Source: Bowmanella denitrificans (lineage in GTDB: Bacteria > Pseudomonadota > Gammaproteobacteria > Enterobacterales > Alteromonadaceae). Taken from it: a DNA stretch of 64,000 nucleotides. The stretch lies in assembly GCF_002887595.1 (NCBI RefSeq), contig NZ_PEBU01000005.1, positions 1-64,000 of the forward strand. Reading direction: 5' to 3'. The position numbers were made by a program, and so were the translations under genes. This document shows, in pieces, positions 36,757-46,284 of this stretch (position 1 is its first letter; each line of letters begins with the position of its first letter). The notes beneath the pieces were generated by a model. It made no database searches. It was not told where the DNA came from and saw only the letters and a program-made list of their open reading frames with translations.

Positions 36757-39203
36757 TATTGCTTGTTGTCCTTGTCATCATCGTTTTTAAGCTCGGTTTT
36801 GATGTCCTGCATAATATCGCGATGGATCTTGGCTTTGGACTTTTCAGATTTATAGGCCTCCACTCTGGATGGAACGATACGACGCGGATAAAAGTTGTTT
36901 TCAATATCCGCATCGGCAGTTTCCCAGCGCGGATCCAGCTCTACCTGCGTTAATTCCTTGCCCTTGTCGGTAACAATCAGTTTCTTCACTTCTTTAGGGC
37001 TGCGGCGCCAGATTTCAGCAGGGATGCGCATGGTTTCACTGCTGCCGTCGGCGTAATCCAATTTCAGGATAATCGGCATCACCAGACCACCGAGGTTAGA
37101 AAACTCCAGAACATAGTAATTCTTGTCTTCTTGTACCGCGCGTTCCAATGCCGCACGTTCCCAATCTTCCAGTCCCTTGATGAACTTATTGTACTTGTTA
37201 CGTTCCTTGTTAGTGACCGTCCAGCGGTCATTTTCATCATAAAAGTCTCTCAGATCTTGATTGAGTTCACGCCATTCGCGAATGCCCTGCTTGCGGTTAT
37301 TTTCCAGGCTCATCGACATAGGCTTATCCAGATCCTGAGCCTTATCGCGGGCAAAATCGATATCCGGATTTTCAGTATCCAGACGTAGCTTGTATACCTT
37401 GTCTAAGGAAATATCGACGTGATCCGTGCTGTAGAACCAGCCGCGCCAGAACCAGTCCAAATCCACGCCACTGGCCTCTTCCATGGTACGGAAGAAATCC
37501 GCCGGTGTGGGGCGTTTATACTGCCAGCGACGGGCGTATTCCTTAAAGGCAAAGTCAAACAGCTCGCGGCCTAAGATAGTCTCACGCAATATTGTCAGGG
37601 CAGCAGCAGGTTTGGTGTAAGCATTGGGGCCTAAGCGCAATACCGAATCAGACTGCGTCATAATGGGCACCTGCGTACTGGACACCATGTAATCCACAAT
37701 CTCAGAAGGTTCGATACCCCAGGGCATATCCGAATCCCACTCCCGTCCAGCCACACCATCCAGGAAACTGTTCAGGCCTTCATCCATCCAGGTCCATTGG
37801 CGTTCGTCGGAATTCACCAGCATCGGGAAATAAATATGCCCGACTTCATGGATCACCACGCCAATCAGAAAACGTTTTTCGGCCTGCGAATAAGTGCGGC
37901 TGCCATCATCCTGCAACGTGGTGCGCGGGCCGTTAAAGGTGATCATGGGATACTCCATGCCCCCCACCGGGCCATTGACTGACTGTGCGACAGGATAAGG
38001 GTAGTCAAAGGAGAAACGCGAATAGACCTGCATGGTATGTACCACAGCTTCGGTGGAATACTTCTTCCAAAGATCGCCGCCTTCCTTAGGATAAAACGAC
38101 ATGGCCATCACCAGAGGCTGTGTATCACCGCCTTGCTGATAGCCTTTGGCATCCCACATAAATTTGCGTGAAGACGCCCAGGCAAAGTCTCTGACATTAT
38201 CGGCTTTAAATCGCCAGGTTTTAACGGCGTTGGTGCCTTCTTTCTCGTTTTCCAGCGCTTCTGCTTCGGTTACAACAAATACCGGGCGCTTGGCTTTTTC
38301 AGCCTCTTTAAGACGCTTACGCTGTTCGCGGGTCAGTACCTTCTCAGCATTTTGCAAACTGCCGGTCGCTGCCACAATGTGGTCAGCCGGAACGGTCAGC
38401 TCAACGTCATAGTTACCAAATTCCAGGGTAAACTCGCCGCGGCCAAGAAACTCTTTGTTGGTCCAGGCTTCGTAGTCGGTATAGGCATGCAAACGCGGAA
38501 ACCATTGGGCCAATTGGAAGATATCGTTGCCGCCTGCGCGGGCATCTTTGGGAAAATGTTCGTAGCCACCGCGTGCAGAAACAGCGTTTTCTTCAACGAT
38601 GTTGTAAGCATAATTCAGGGAAAATTCTGTACTTTGGCCCGGTTTCAGCGGCTGATTCAAATCAATACGCATGTTAGTGCCGACAATGGTGACCTTAAGC
38701 GGCTTGCCGGTACCATCCCTGACATCCTTAATGTCATAGCCTAATTGATGGTCAGCCATAAACTGTTGGCGACGCAGCTCATCCATACTCAGTTTTGCTG
38801 GTTTTTTGCCATCACCAGCTTCGGTGGCCGGACCGCGTCGGCCAATGCCAGCAAAGGCAGTGGTGAGTTCCGCCATAGAATCAGATTTGAAAATATTCTG
38901 GTCCAGTTGCAACCATAAGTAGCGCAGGGTATCCGGCGAGTTATTTCGATAGTGAACTGTCTGGCTGGCTTCCAGGCGACGCTTTTCTTCAAGCAACCTG
39001 GCCTGGATTTTATAATCCACCTGCTGTTGCCAGTATTGATGACCAGGCTCGCCTGCAGCATTGCGATAAACATTGGGGGTAGGCAGCACTTCATCCAGTT
39101 GACGAAATTTATCCTCAAAATCGCCTTTAGTCTGGCGAATAGCATCAGCGCCAGCCTGTAGGCTGCAAAGCAGGGCCGCTGAAACGAGCAATGGTTTAAT
39201 CAT
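36756..39203 (-). CDS. M1-family zinc metallopeptidase
   Basis: About 815 residues. Signal peptide MIKPLLVSAALLCSLQAGA. N-terminal beta-saddle domain; catalytic domain with GGMEYP (exopeptidase-type motif, variant of GAMEN) near residue 414, HEVGH at about 452-456 and the third zinc ligand Glu475 in WMDEGLN, spaced HExxH-x18-E. The active site is complete. Periplasmic peptide hydrolysis is expected. ATG 39203 was preferred to one 33 bases upstream because it begins the signal peptide. Coupled to the DUF6702 gene. Confidence 0.9.
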   Translation of the reverse strand: MIKPLLVSAALLCSLQAGADAIRQTKGDFEDKFRQLDEVLPTPNVYRNAAGEPGHQYWQQQVDYKIQARLLEEKRRLEASQTVHYRNNSPDTLRYLWLQLDQNIFKSDSMAELTTAFAGIGRRGPATEAGDGKKPAKLSMDELRRQQFMADHQLGYDIKDVRDGTGKPLKVTIVGTNMRIDLNQPLKPGQSTEFSLNYAYNIVEENAVSARGGYEHFPKDARAGGNDIFQLAQWFPRLHAYTDYEAWTNKEFLGRGEFTLEFGNYDVELTVPADHIVAATGSLQNAEKVLTREQRKRLKEAEKAKRPVFVVTEAEALENEKEGTNAVKTWRFKADNVRDFAWASSRKFMWDAKGYQQGGDTQPLVMAMSFYPKEGGDLWKKYSTEAVVHTMQVYSRFSFDYPYPVAQSVNGPVGGMEYPMITFNGPRTTLQDDGSRTYSQAEKRFLIGVVIHEVGHIYFPMLVNSDERQWTWMDEGLNSFLDGVAGREWDSDMPWGIEPSEIVDYMVSSTQVPIMTQSDSVLRLGPNAYTKPAAALTILRETILGRELFDFAFKEYARRWQYKRPTPADFFRTMEEASGVDLDWFWRGWFYSTDHVDISLDKVYKLRLDTENPDIDFARDKAQDLDKPMSMSLENNRKQGIREWRELNQDLRDFYDENDRWTVTNKERNKYNKFIKGLEDWERAALERAVQEDKNYYVLEFSNLGGLVMPIILKLDYADGSSETMRIPAEIWRRSPKEVKKLIVTDKGKELTQVELDPRWETADADIENNFYPRRIVPSRVEAYKSEKSKAKIHRDIMQDIKTELKNDDDKDNKQ

Positions 39204-39432
39204 GACATGTCCAAAAACACTAAGGTGGAACCACAAGCCGGAACTGGCCGCTCTTTTGGCGCCTGGAATCCGGGTCCTAATCGGTCAGGTTACCTTACAA
39301 CAGATAAAAAAATAACCATCCGGGCGAAGCAAAATCGGTCAACGGCAGAGGAAAACGGATAAAACTGGGTGAACTATTAGATTATGAACTACGCTGGTGA
39401 TAGAGCATAGATGCTGTATTGGAGGGATCCTC

Positions 39433-40347
39433 ATGCGTACCGTCCTGATTGTTCTGACGTCCCTGTTGTTCTGTTTATCTAGTGTTAGCCAGGAAACGCC
39501 TGCGCCTCATCAATTTACCTGAGCCATTAACGATGCCCCACCGTTTCATATCCATAGTGGAAAGTACCAGGGACAAGGTTTTTGTGATGTGCTGGTCAAT
39601 CAAATGCAGAAATACATACCTGGTCAGCATGAATTACTTAATCTGCCACCAGCCAGAATCGCCAAGTTACGCGAACAGGGTGCGCCGCTGTGTTTTCCCT
39701 GCATGATCAAGCGCCAGGACACCAGCAGTACCAGATACAGTGACGCCACCCTGTACTACCAGCCACATAAGATCATTACCAATCCAAGCATAGCGGCCAG
39801 TATGCAAACCGAATTCGGCTTGCCAGTACCATTAACTCAATTATTGCAGGATCAGCGTTTTTCGTTTGGCCGCCCCTTAGGTCGGCAATATGGTGCACAG
39901 TTACAGCCTGTGATTGACCAGTATGCAGATCAAAGCAAAGTACATACCCAGCTTTCCGGCCCACAACCAACCATGACAGCTTTACGTCTGGTGGCAAACG
40001 GCAAACTGGACTACAGCCTGGACTACCGGGTGATAGGCCGGCATTTTGAGTTAACCGAACATGGCGAGCTGACTTATCTGGATATTCAAGAGAATCAAAA
40101 TAATCCCATTATTGGTGCTGTGGGATGCAGCAATAGTGAATGGGGTAAGGAAAGTATTGCGCGCATTAACCAAGCTTTACCCTTAGTATTGCGCTCCGAG
40201 GCATACCTACGCAATCTGGACTTTTGGTTTGCCGCTGACAACCAGGATTTCTGGCACCGCTACCGGCGCCAGGTTCTGGGTGAGTCGGATGACAAGGCAT
40301 TAGTGTCTGGCATATCTCCAGCGCACCGCCCAAATGCCCGCCAATAA
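39433..40347 (+). pseudogene. substrate-binding-protein-like gene with in-frame TGA
   Basis: The frame begins at ATG 39433 with a strong GGAGG site and a signal peptide (MRTVLIVLTSLLFCLSSVS), reaches TGA at 39520-39522 (codon 30), and continues open in the same frame to 40347. Just around the stop the text reads HQFT-stop-AINDAPPF. Related periplasmic solute-binding-like proteins (TIGR02285 type) have Trp here (TW.VND.PPF), so a single TGG to TGA change explains it. The rest looks intact: FCDVLVNQMQKYIPG, LCFPCMIKR, FGRPLGRQYG. The 3' end overlaps the convergent cyclophilin by 48 bases. Selenocysteine is unlikely because Trp is expected. Confidence 0.75.
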
Positions 40348-41070
40348 TGTCAGCCAGCCCATACTGCCGCCGCCAGAGCCGCTCTGGCCGGATTCCGGTA
40401 ACTGATTAATCAAGGTGTTAGCTTTGGGATTCAGTTCAGGATGGGTACTAACGGCTGCATCAACCACCACCACATCGGTGATCAATACAAGATTCTCTTC
40501 TGAGATATCCGCGCTGCCTCCCTGATAATTCCGCAACGGGATATTGAGAAAGGCCCCGCCTTTATTAAAGGTAGATAGTGCAGCAATAGCGTCCACTACA
40601 TCCATACCATTACCCAGCACCTGCCCAAAGGCGGTGAAGCCACCATTCTGAACATCCAGGTTAGCACTGTTATCTTTGAGATTGATAAACCATTCAGACG
40701 TTGCACCATTAGCATCAGTCGAGGGTTTGGCCATAGCAATAGTGCCGCGCACATTAGACAGCTTGGGCTCATTGATCACTTTAGGCCCTTTACTCAGTTC
40801 ATTGAGCGGCAGTTGACCATCAAACTGATAACCTCCGGCCTGCACCACAAAATCATCAATGGAACGGTGCACCACGTTATTAAAGTAAGCGCCGGATTTT
40901 ACATAGCCAAGAAAATTTTCCACTGTCTTGGGAGTTTTGTTGTCAAACAGGTTGATCTGGAAATTGCCCATAACGGTTTGTACTTCCACAACAGTCGCCA
41001 ATGTCGGCAAAGACACAACAGATAACAGACCTGCTCCAAGAATTGAATTCCAACGACGCGTTAACTTCAT
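40300..41070 (-). CDS. exported cyclophilin with GlyGly-CTERM tail
   Basis: 256 residues. Signal peptide (ILGAGLLSVVSLPTLA) and a cyclophilin-type peptidyl-prolyl isomerase domain (MGNFQINLFDNKTPKTVENFL, YFNNVVHRSIDDFVVQAGGY, GTIAMAK, FTAFGQVLGNGMDVVDAI). It catalyses cis-trans isomerisation of prolyl bonds outside the cytoplasm. The C-terminus is a GlyGly-CTERM signal: SGSGGGSMG, a hydrophobic segment (WLTLLAGIWAV) and basic end (RWRYARH). Such tails are processed by rhombosortase, which is not in this window, so it is probably surface-directed through type II secretion. Confidence 0.88.
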   Translation of the reverse strand: MKLTRRWNSILGAGLLSVVSLPTLATVVEVQTVMGNFQINLFDNKTPKTVENFLGYVKSGAYFNNVVHRSIDDFVVQAGGYQFDGQLPLNELSKGPKVINEPKLSNVRGTIAMAKPSTDANGATSEWFINLKDNSANLDVQNGGFTAFGQVLGNGMDVVDAIAALSTFNKGGAFLNIPLRNYQGGSADISEENLVLITDVVVVDAAVSTHPELNPKANTLINQLPESGQSGSGGGSMGWLTLLAGIWAVRWRYARH

Positions 41071-41278
41071 ATTCCCAACTATTCCAATAGGTACATCAAT
41101 CAGGAAAGCTTAGAGACAGGGCAAAGAAAAAACCTTATCAGTTTGTGTTCATTTGTTTTCGGCTGTAGCCAGTGTATTTCCAGGGTTCTAGGGAGTGTTT
41201 AACTTTGTTCATTGCTTATGCAGTCGGCCCAAATCGTGGCTGAAAACTGCAAATGCGTGAGGTTTAGTGGGCATAAAA

Positions 41279-41305
41279 ACAAAAAAAGGCGCAGTAAGCT
41301 GCGCC
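41279..41305 (-). terminator. intrinsic terminator of the subtilase
   Basis: On the minus strand, stem GGCGCAG / CTGCGCC with a four-base loop is followed by a run of T (plus-strand A run 41279-41287). It lies 20 bases past the subtilase stop. Confidence 0.85.
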
Positions 41306-41324
41306 TGTATAAAATTAAATCACA

Positions 41325-44300
41325 TTACGGCTTAACCTCAACCACAGAGACCGTACTGACATTGCCTTGCTCATCCAACATCTCTACCAGGCCGGTATGC
41401 CTGATACCGGTTTCCAAACTGCCAGTGATGGTAGCGTTATTAAAACGGCCATCAATTACTCTTGGACTCATGCGTACCTGAGCATTGTCTGTATCCCTGA
41501 CATTCCAGAATGAGTAGGTTAGCTCAATTTCCCCTAGCCCCTGCAAATCGACACCCAGAATGGAGACCTTGTAATAGTCACCATCGCTAAAGCTGGCCCG
41601 TGGCAGCGGGTCAATCAGTACCACCTGCTCATTGGGACCAGGATTGGAGCTGGTTTGGATGAGTGAACAGGAGAAACTGGTACAGCGATGCACGATCATA
41701 TCCAAATCAACATTCAGCCCAGTGCTCAAATCTTCTGCCCTGATACTGGTTCTGAACGCCCTGGTTCCCTCAGGCACAGTGACATTCACTCTGGCCAGGG
41801 ATGACTCATTGAAAGTAAATATGCCATCTGCATCCTGTCTTACCGTGGTGGTAAAGTGGAAAGGTGTCACCATGCCAATCAAATCGACGCCCGCAGCGCC
41901 TGAGTAATTAGCCTTAACCGGGAAGGACGCTCTGCCACGGTTCATTTCCAGGCTCATAAAGGTCGGCAGACTAAATTTATCCCTGGGCTCGGCCTTAACA
42001 ACCAGTGGACTACGAACCGCATGCCCCTGGCTATCACGCCAGGTAATGCTGCCATCCACCCACTCACCAAACTGGCTGGCTGCCGTCTGTCTGAAGGTCA
42101 AAGCGTAATTAGCCGTACCTGCGGCATCTACCGCCAACGCTCCGTCTTCAGTGGGATTGCCTTGTGCATCAAAAGTAGTCAGCTGTACATCGACTCCATC
42201 TGGCATATCAATCTCAGCAAAATAGACCGATGCAACATTATTGACATTAGTCACGGTACGATAGATGGTCTGCTGTTCCTTTAACTCGCCCACAGAAATA
42301 GATGCGTGATTGAGCTGCGAGGCATCGGTATTAAAACCAGCCGCCACCAATTCATTACAGTTGGTTTCGCTTTGGCTGGCAACAGTACTGCGCTCACCCA
42401 ATCCACACAAAAACGCCAGATAATCATTGAATCCTGCGTTGTATACTAAGCCAGGGTCCTGTGCCAACACCGGCACTACATGACCAGCACCAATGCCAAA
42501 CACATCTGCCAGTTCACCGTCCTGCTCATCAATCACATCCTGTCTGGCGGTGGTCATCAGCGCTGATTTAATGGCAGCCGGTGACCAGCTGGGGTGCTGT
42601 TGTTTAAACAATGCAGCCAGACCGGCCACGTGCGGAGCCGCCATCGACGTACCAGTCTTGTAGGTAAATAATTGATTTTGCGGACCAAACATAGGTGCCA
42701 TGGTGTTGCCTGCCAGAATATTCACCCCTGGGGCTGCAACATCAGGTTTTAACATACCAAATGTGGATCCATTCGGACCGCGTGACGAGCCTTCATCCAG
42801 AATGCTGCCAATTGTTGGACCAGTAGCAACTGCGTATTGCTCGTCAGACAAAGTGATCTCTGTCGCCTCAAAGGTGGCCTGATCCACCAAAGCCAGGCCA
42901 TCCTCACGCCTTACCATCACGGCCGGAATACCTTCACCATCTGCATCCAATCCCATACTGATAGGCGTTTGACCTTCCAGGGCGTAAACCAGCATCCCAA
43001 CGGCACCAGCGGCCTTGGCATTATTCATTTTAATCTGGAAGGTGCAGCCACCGCGGGAAATAACCGCAATCTTACCCACCATATCGGCCGCATTGGCAAA
43101 TGTATCGCAGCCTTGCACAGGATCACTGGCAGTGATGGTGCCGGTTAGTCCGCCACCAACTGGCGCAGGAGCTGCGCTGGCCCAAATGCCGTTATAGCGT
43201 GTACCAGCCAAAGCACCACTATTTACATCAACAAAGTTACCAATCTGAAACCCATCCCCGTCCACGCTGGACATCCCCACACTGGTCAGCCAGGGTGCGG
43301 GTGAACCCACAGTGCTGGCTGTCGGGCCACTATTGCCAGCAGACACCGACACAAATACTCCGGCAGCCGAGGCTCTGAGTTTCGCCAGGGTGGGCGAAGG
43401 CGTCAGTGATGTGGTGCTACCGCTGATAGAATAGTTAATTACATCCACCCCATCGGCGACCGCTGCGTCAATGGCAGCCATACTGTCACCCCGATAACAG
43501 CCTCCACTGAAGTCGCCATTATCAAAATCAGAATTCCAGCATACTTTGTACATGGCAACTCTGGCCCTTGGCGCAATGCCTGACGCCATTCCCAGATTCT
43601 CACCAGCAAAGTCCACACTCACCTCATTGCCACCGGCAGTAGAGGCCACATGCGTACCATGACCATCCGCATCACGTGGAGACAAAAACTCACCAAGTTC
43701 CGTCAGTACATGCCCACCCGAGCTGGCGTTATAGGACTGGTTAAAGTAACGCGCACCAATTAGTTTGTTGTTACAGGTAAAGCCAATTGGATCGTTTGCA
43801 AAATCACAACTGCCTTGCCAGCGCTCCGTTGCAAGAGGCTGATAGCTGCCGTCATCAGCAAAACTGGGGTGCTCCGGCCAGATTCCACTATCCACAATAC
43901 CAATAATGACGTCTTCACCTTTGATACCCAAACTATGCTGGCCATTGGCGCCGCTCAGGCCCAAAAAGGCCGGAGAATTAATGGTGGTTGGCTGATCCGC
44001 CACATCTTCTTCTATGGACAATACGTCCGGGTGGCGCAACAGTGCATCAACCTGTGCTTTGCTCAGCTTGGCGGAAAAACCGTTAAAGGTATGGGTGAAG
44101 CTGTGCAGTATCGCTATTTCACCAACATTAATACTCACTTGTTGGGCTACGGCCTGCTGTCTGCTTGCCAGCCTGGCGGTATAATCAGCCAGTAACGGCG
44201 TGCGGGGGTTATACTGATTACCCACCTGTCCAGCTAACTGATTGCTGGGAATCAACTCCTGTGCAGCGATAGCTTTTTCGATACCACTTTGGCCTTTTAG

Positions 44301-44474
44301 CTGAACAATATATACACCACTGGTGGCGGGTAAGGGTTGATTACCGTTGAACTGGGCTTGCTCCTGAGGAAAATGCTCATCAGAAACCTGGGACTCGGTG
44401 GCGAAGCCATTTATCGCAACACCGGACATAGACAAAGAAATTAGGGTACATAACAGTGACTTTTTGAAGATCAT
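41325..44474 (-). CDS. secreted subtilisin-like serine protease (S8) with PA domain
   Basis: 1049 residues. Signal peptide, then an inhibitor-I9 propeptide (YIVQLKGQSGIEKAIAAQ ... FNGFSAKLSKAQVDALL). Catalytic domain with Asp195 (IVDSGIWPEHPSF), His272 (DGHGTHVAS), oxyanion Asn381 (SAGNSGP) and Ser610 (GTSMAAPHVAG). A PA domain is inserted at about residues 440-540 (GKIAVISRGGCTFQIKMNNA), followed by fibronectin-like and C-terminal beta domains. This is the cucumisin/C5a-type plan; it degrades extracellular protein. ATG 44474 has GGAG seven bases upstream, unlike the ATG 12 bases earlier. Confidence 0.92.
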   Translation of the reverse strand: MIFKKSLLCTLISLSMSGVAINGFATESQVSDEHFPQEQAQFNGNQPLPATSGVYIVQLKGQSGIEKAIAAQELIPSNQLAGQVGNQYNPRTPLLADYTARLASRQQAVAQQVSINVGEIAILHSFTHTFNGFSAKLSKAQVDALLRHPDVLSIEEDVADQPTTINSPAFLGLSGANGQHSLGIKGEDVIIGIVDSGIWPEHPSFADDGSYQPLATERWQGSCDFANDPIGFTCNNKLIGARYFNQSYNASSGGHVLTELGEFLSPRDADGHGTHVASTAGGNEVSVDFAGENLGMASGIAPRARVAMYKVCWNSDFDNGDFSGGCYRGDSMAAIDAAVADGVDVINYSISGSTTSLTPSPTLAKLRASAAGVFVSVSAGNSGPTASTVGSPAPWLTSVGMSSVDGDGFQIGNFVDVNSGALAGTRYNGIWASAAPAPVGGGLTGTITASDPVQGCDTFANAADMVGKIAVISRGGCTFQIKMNNAKAAGAVGMLVYALEGQTPISMGLDADGEGIPAVMVRREDGLALVDQATFEATEITLSDEQYAVATGPTIGSILDEGSSRGPNGSTFGMLKPDVAAPGVNILAGNTMAPMFGPQNQLFTYKTGTSMAAPHVAGLAALFKQQHPSWSPAAIKSALMTTARQDVIDEQDGELADVFGIGAGHVVPVLAQDPGLVYNAGFNDYLAFLCGLGERSTVASQSETNCNELVAAGFNTDASQLNHASISVGELKEQQTIYRTVTNVNNVASVYFAEIDMPDGVDVQLTTFDAQGNPTEDGALAVDAAGTANYALTFRQTAASQFGEWVDGSITWRDSQGHAVRSPLVVKAEPRDKFSLPTFMSLEMNRGRASFPVKANYSGAAGVDLIGMVTPFHFTTTVRQDADGIFTFNESSLARVNVTVPEGTRAFRTSIRAEDLSTGLNVDLDMIVHRCTSFSCSLIQTSSNPGPNEQVVLIDPLPRASFSDGDYYKVSILGVDLQGLGEIELTYSFWNVRDTDNAQVRMSPRVIDGRFNNATITGSLETGIRHTGLVEMLDEQGNVSTVSVVEVKP

Positions 44475-45168
44475 CAGTTTCTCCATTCTGGATGCTTGCT
44501 GTTTATTTTTATGCCTGGCTCAGCTTCAGTTCCTGAAGGACTACTTCCCTTTGATGGCCAGGAAATCCGATACAGCAAGCTTCATACCCCTTAAAAAAAT
44601 AACTTAACATTCAAAACGTTACACAACAACAAACAATCCAAACCAGCAGACTGTAAAGTTTTTTACGACAACGGCAGCCGACTATCTGCGAGAAATGCTG
44701 ATATCAAGCACCACATTCCTCACCATCTATACTTTTCCCTTTAACCAACAATTAGTTAACAAAGGTTTCATTTTGTTTTTATTTGTAATCAAACTGTAAA
44801 CAAATCCGTCAATGAGGTAACAATGAAAATGTATGCAAACTTTTTTTCCCTTTAGCCCAAAACAACAAGTACAAAAAACCACCAACAGATTCAATTTATG
44901 AAGCCATTGGACCGTTCCACAACAAAATAAGTGCAAGGAATCGAACATAACTCGCATTGATGATTGTATCGTTCCAAGAGAAATACCTCCCGTCAGTTTT
45001 ATTTACAAACCCACAAAGAGTCTCAGCATCTCGCCAGAATTACTAAGCAATCTATTGATAATTTTGTGCTTTTTCTTACTGGCCTGATTTTTGCCATTGC
45101 TTCTAAGCCGACTTTTAGTAGCCAAATTGGCTATTAACCCTTTCACCAACAACAATGAGAGCTAATAG
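44475..45168. other. 694-base AT-rich divergent region
   Basis: Nothing convincing is coded here. It separates the subtilase (minus) and the PEP-CTERM gene (plus), is rich in A and T, and includes the sigma-54-like promoter at 45080-45095. No strong hairpin or repeat was noticed elsewhere; bound-activator sites would be expected upstream of the promoter. Confidence 0.6.
45080..45095 (+). promoter_or_regulatory. sigma-54 (-24/-12) promoter match
   Basis: TGGCCTGATTTTTGCC matches the RpoN consensus TGGCAC-N5-TTGC at the key GG and GC positions with correct 12-base spacing. It lies about 73 bases upstream of the PEP-CTERM start codon. Confidence 0.65.
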
Positions 45169-45708
45169 ATGAAAAAGTCCCTACTCAGAAACTTCGGTAT
45201 CGCCATAAGCCTGCTTGTATCCGGTATCTTGAGTGCAAACGCAGCCATCATTACCCAAGGGTTTGGTACTGCTACCGATGGTTCAAATCTCGTGCAAATC
45301 TCTGTCGATACTAATGGCGCCGATTTACTAGCAAATGGTTTTTATGACTTGCAACTGGCTGACCTGCTGAGCCTGACTTATATGGGCGCACAGGCACAGG
45401 CGGCACCCGGCTTCAGTGATTTCTTCTTTATTGGTTCGGCTGACAGCACCAATCTGTACGCTGGCCTGGACTTTTTCGATTTTGACGCCAACTTTATGGT
45501 AGGTGGCGCCTTATTTGCCGTACAGGGTGTGTTTGATTTGTTGGGCGGCTATGCAGAACTCACCATTTACGATGAAAATAATCAGTTTGTTGATTTTATT
45601 GACAACCTGTCAATAGGTACTGCCAATGTGGTATCAGAACCAGGCTCGCTGGCTATCTTCAGTCTGATGTTAGCTGGACTTGCCTTACGTCGCCGCCAGC
45701 GCGCTTAA
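45169..45708 (+). CDS. PEP-CTERM sorting-domain protein
   Basis: 179 residues. Signal peptide (ISLLVSGILSANA). The short beta-rich body (VQISVDTNGADLL, GFYDLQLADLLSLTYMG, DFFDFDANFM) has no recognised domain. The C-terminus is the PEP-CTERM signal: SEPGSLAIFSLML, a hydrophobic stretch and basic end (RRRQRA). Such proteins are exported, cut by exosortase and linked with exopolysaccharide. The upstream sigma-54 promoter fits the known RpoN control of PEP-CTERM genes through PrsK/PrsR; neither those genes nor an exosortase is in the window. Confidence 0.85.
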   Translation: MKKSLLRNFGIAISLLVSGILSANAAIITQGFGTATDGSNLVQISVDTNGADLLANGFYDLQLADLLSLTYMGAQAQAAPGFSDFFFIGSADSTNLYAGLDFFDFDANFMVGGALFAVQGVFDLLGGYAELTIYDENNQFVDFIDNLSIGTANVVSEPGSLAIFSLMLAGLALRRRQRA

Positions 45709-45802
45709 CCTTACCCAGGCCAGATGACACTGGGGTTGTGCTTGAACACCGTTGATATTCAGAACAGCCCCTTATCTTGTACCGCTTTTTACATGCTAAG
45801 CA

Positions 45803-46243
45803 CTACAACTTCTTCAGTGCCACCGCATTAATACAATAACGCAAACCACTCGGCGGGGGGCCGTCAGGGAACACATGGCCCAAATGGGCATCACAGACAT
45901 TACATAAGGTTTCAATACGGCGCATACCGTGGGACTCATCCATCACATAAGCAATGGAATCGATATTGGCGGGTTGGGTAAAAGACGGCCAGCCGCTGTG
46001 GCTGTCAAACTTATGCTCGGCATCAAACAGCAAGGTGTCGCAGCAGGCGCAGGTATAACAGCCCGGCTCAAATCTGGCGCACATTTCGGAGCTGAAAGGG
46101 CGCTCGGTACCATGCTGACGGGTCACCCGGTAAACCTCTTCGTCCAGGCATTCCTGCCACTCTTGCTCGGTTTTTACGACTTTACGCGGTGGCTTTGGGT
46201 TGCCCTGGTTTGCAAAATTGATAACATCGGCCCAGTTCAACAT
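45803..46243 (-). CDS. msrB: methionine-(R)-sulfoxide reductase B
   Basis: 146 residues, cytoplasmic. It reduces Met-R-sulfoxide in proteins. Two zinc-binding pairs, CACC and CNVC, and the catalytic Cys in RYCIN are all present, along with the family motifs TERPFSSEM and SHSGWPSF. It lies 41 bases after the FAD/Fe-S oxidoreductase on the same strand and may be read through from it. Confidence 0.95.
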   Translation of the reverse strand: MLNWADVINFANQGNPKPPRKVVKTEQEWQECLDEEVYRVTRQHGTERPFSSEMCARFEPGCYTCACCDTLLFDAEHKFDSHSGWPSFTQPANIDSIAYVMDESHGMRRIETLCNVCDAHLGHVFPDGPPPSGLRYCINAVALKKL

Positions 46244-46284
46244 AACGATTCTCCAAGCGATCAGATGGATTCATGGTATCCCAC

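Noticed and set aside
39433-40347. Selenocysteine reading of the in-frame TGA
   Set aside because: The family has Trp at this site and no SECIS-like stem directly follows the codon.
44727-44957. 76-codon minus-strand ORF in the subtilase/PEP-CTERM gap
   Set aside because: Low-complexity, no ribosome site and no recognisable domain in AT-rich DNA.
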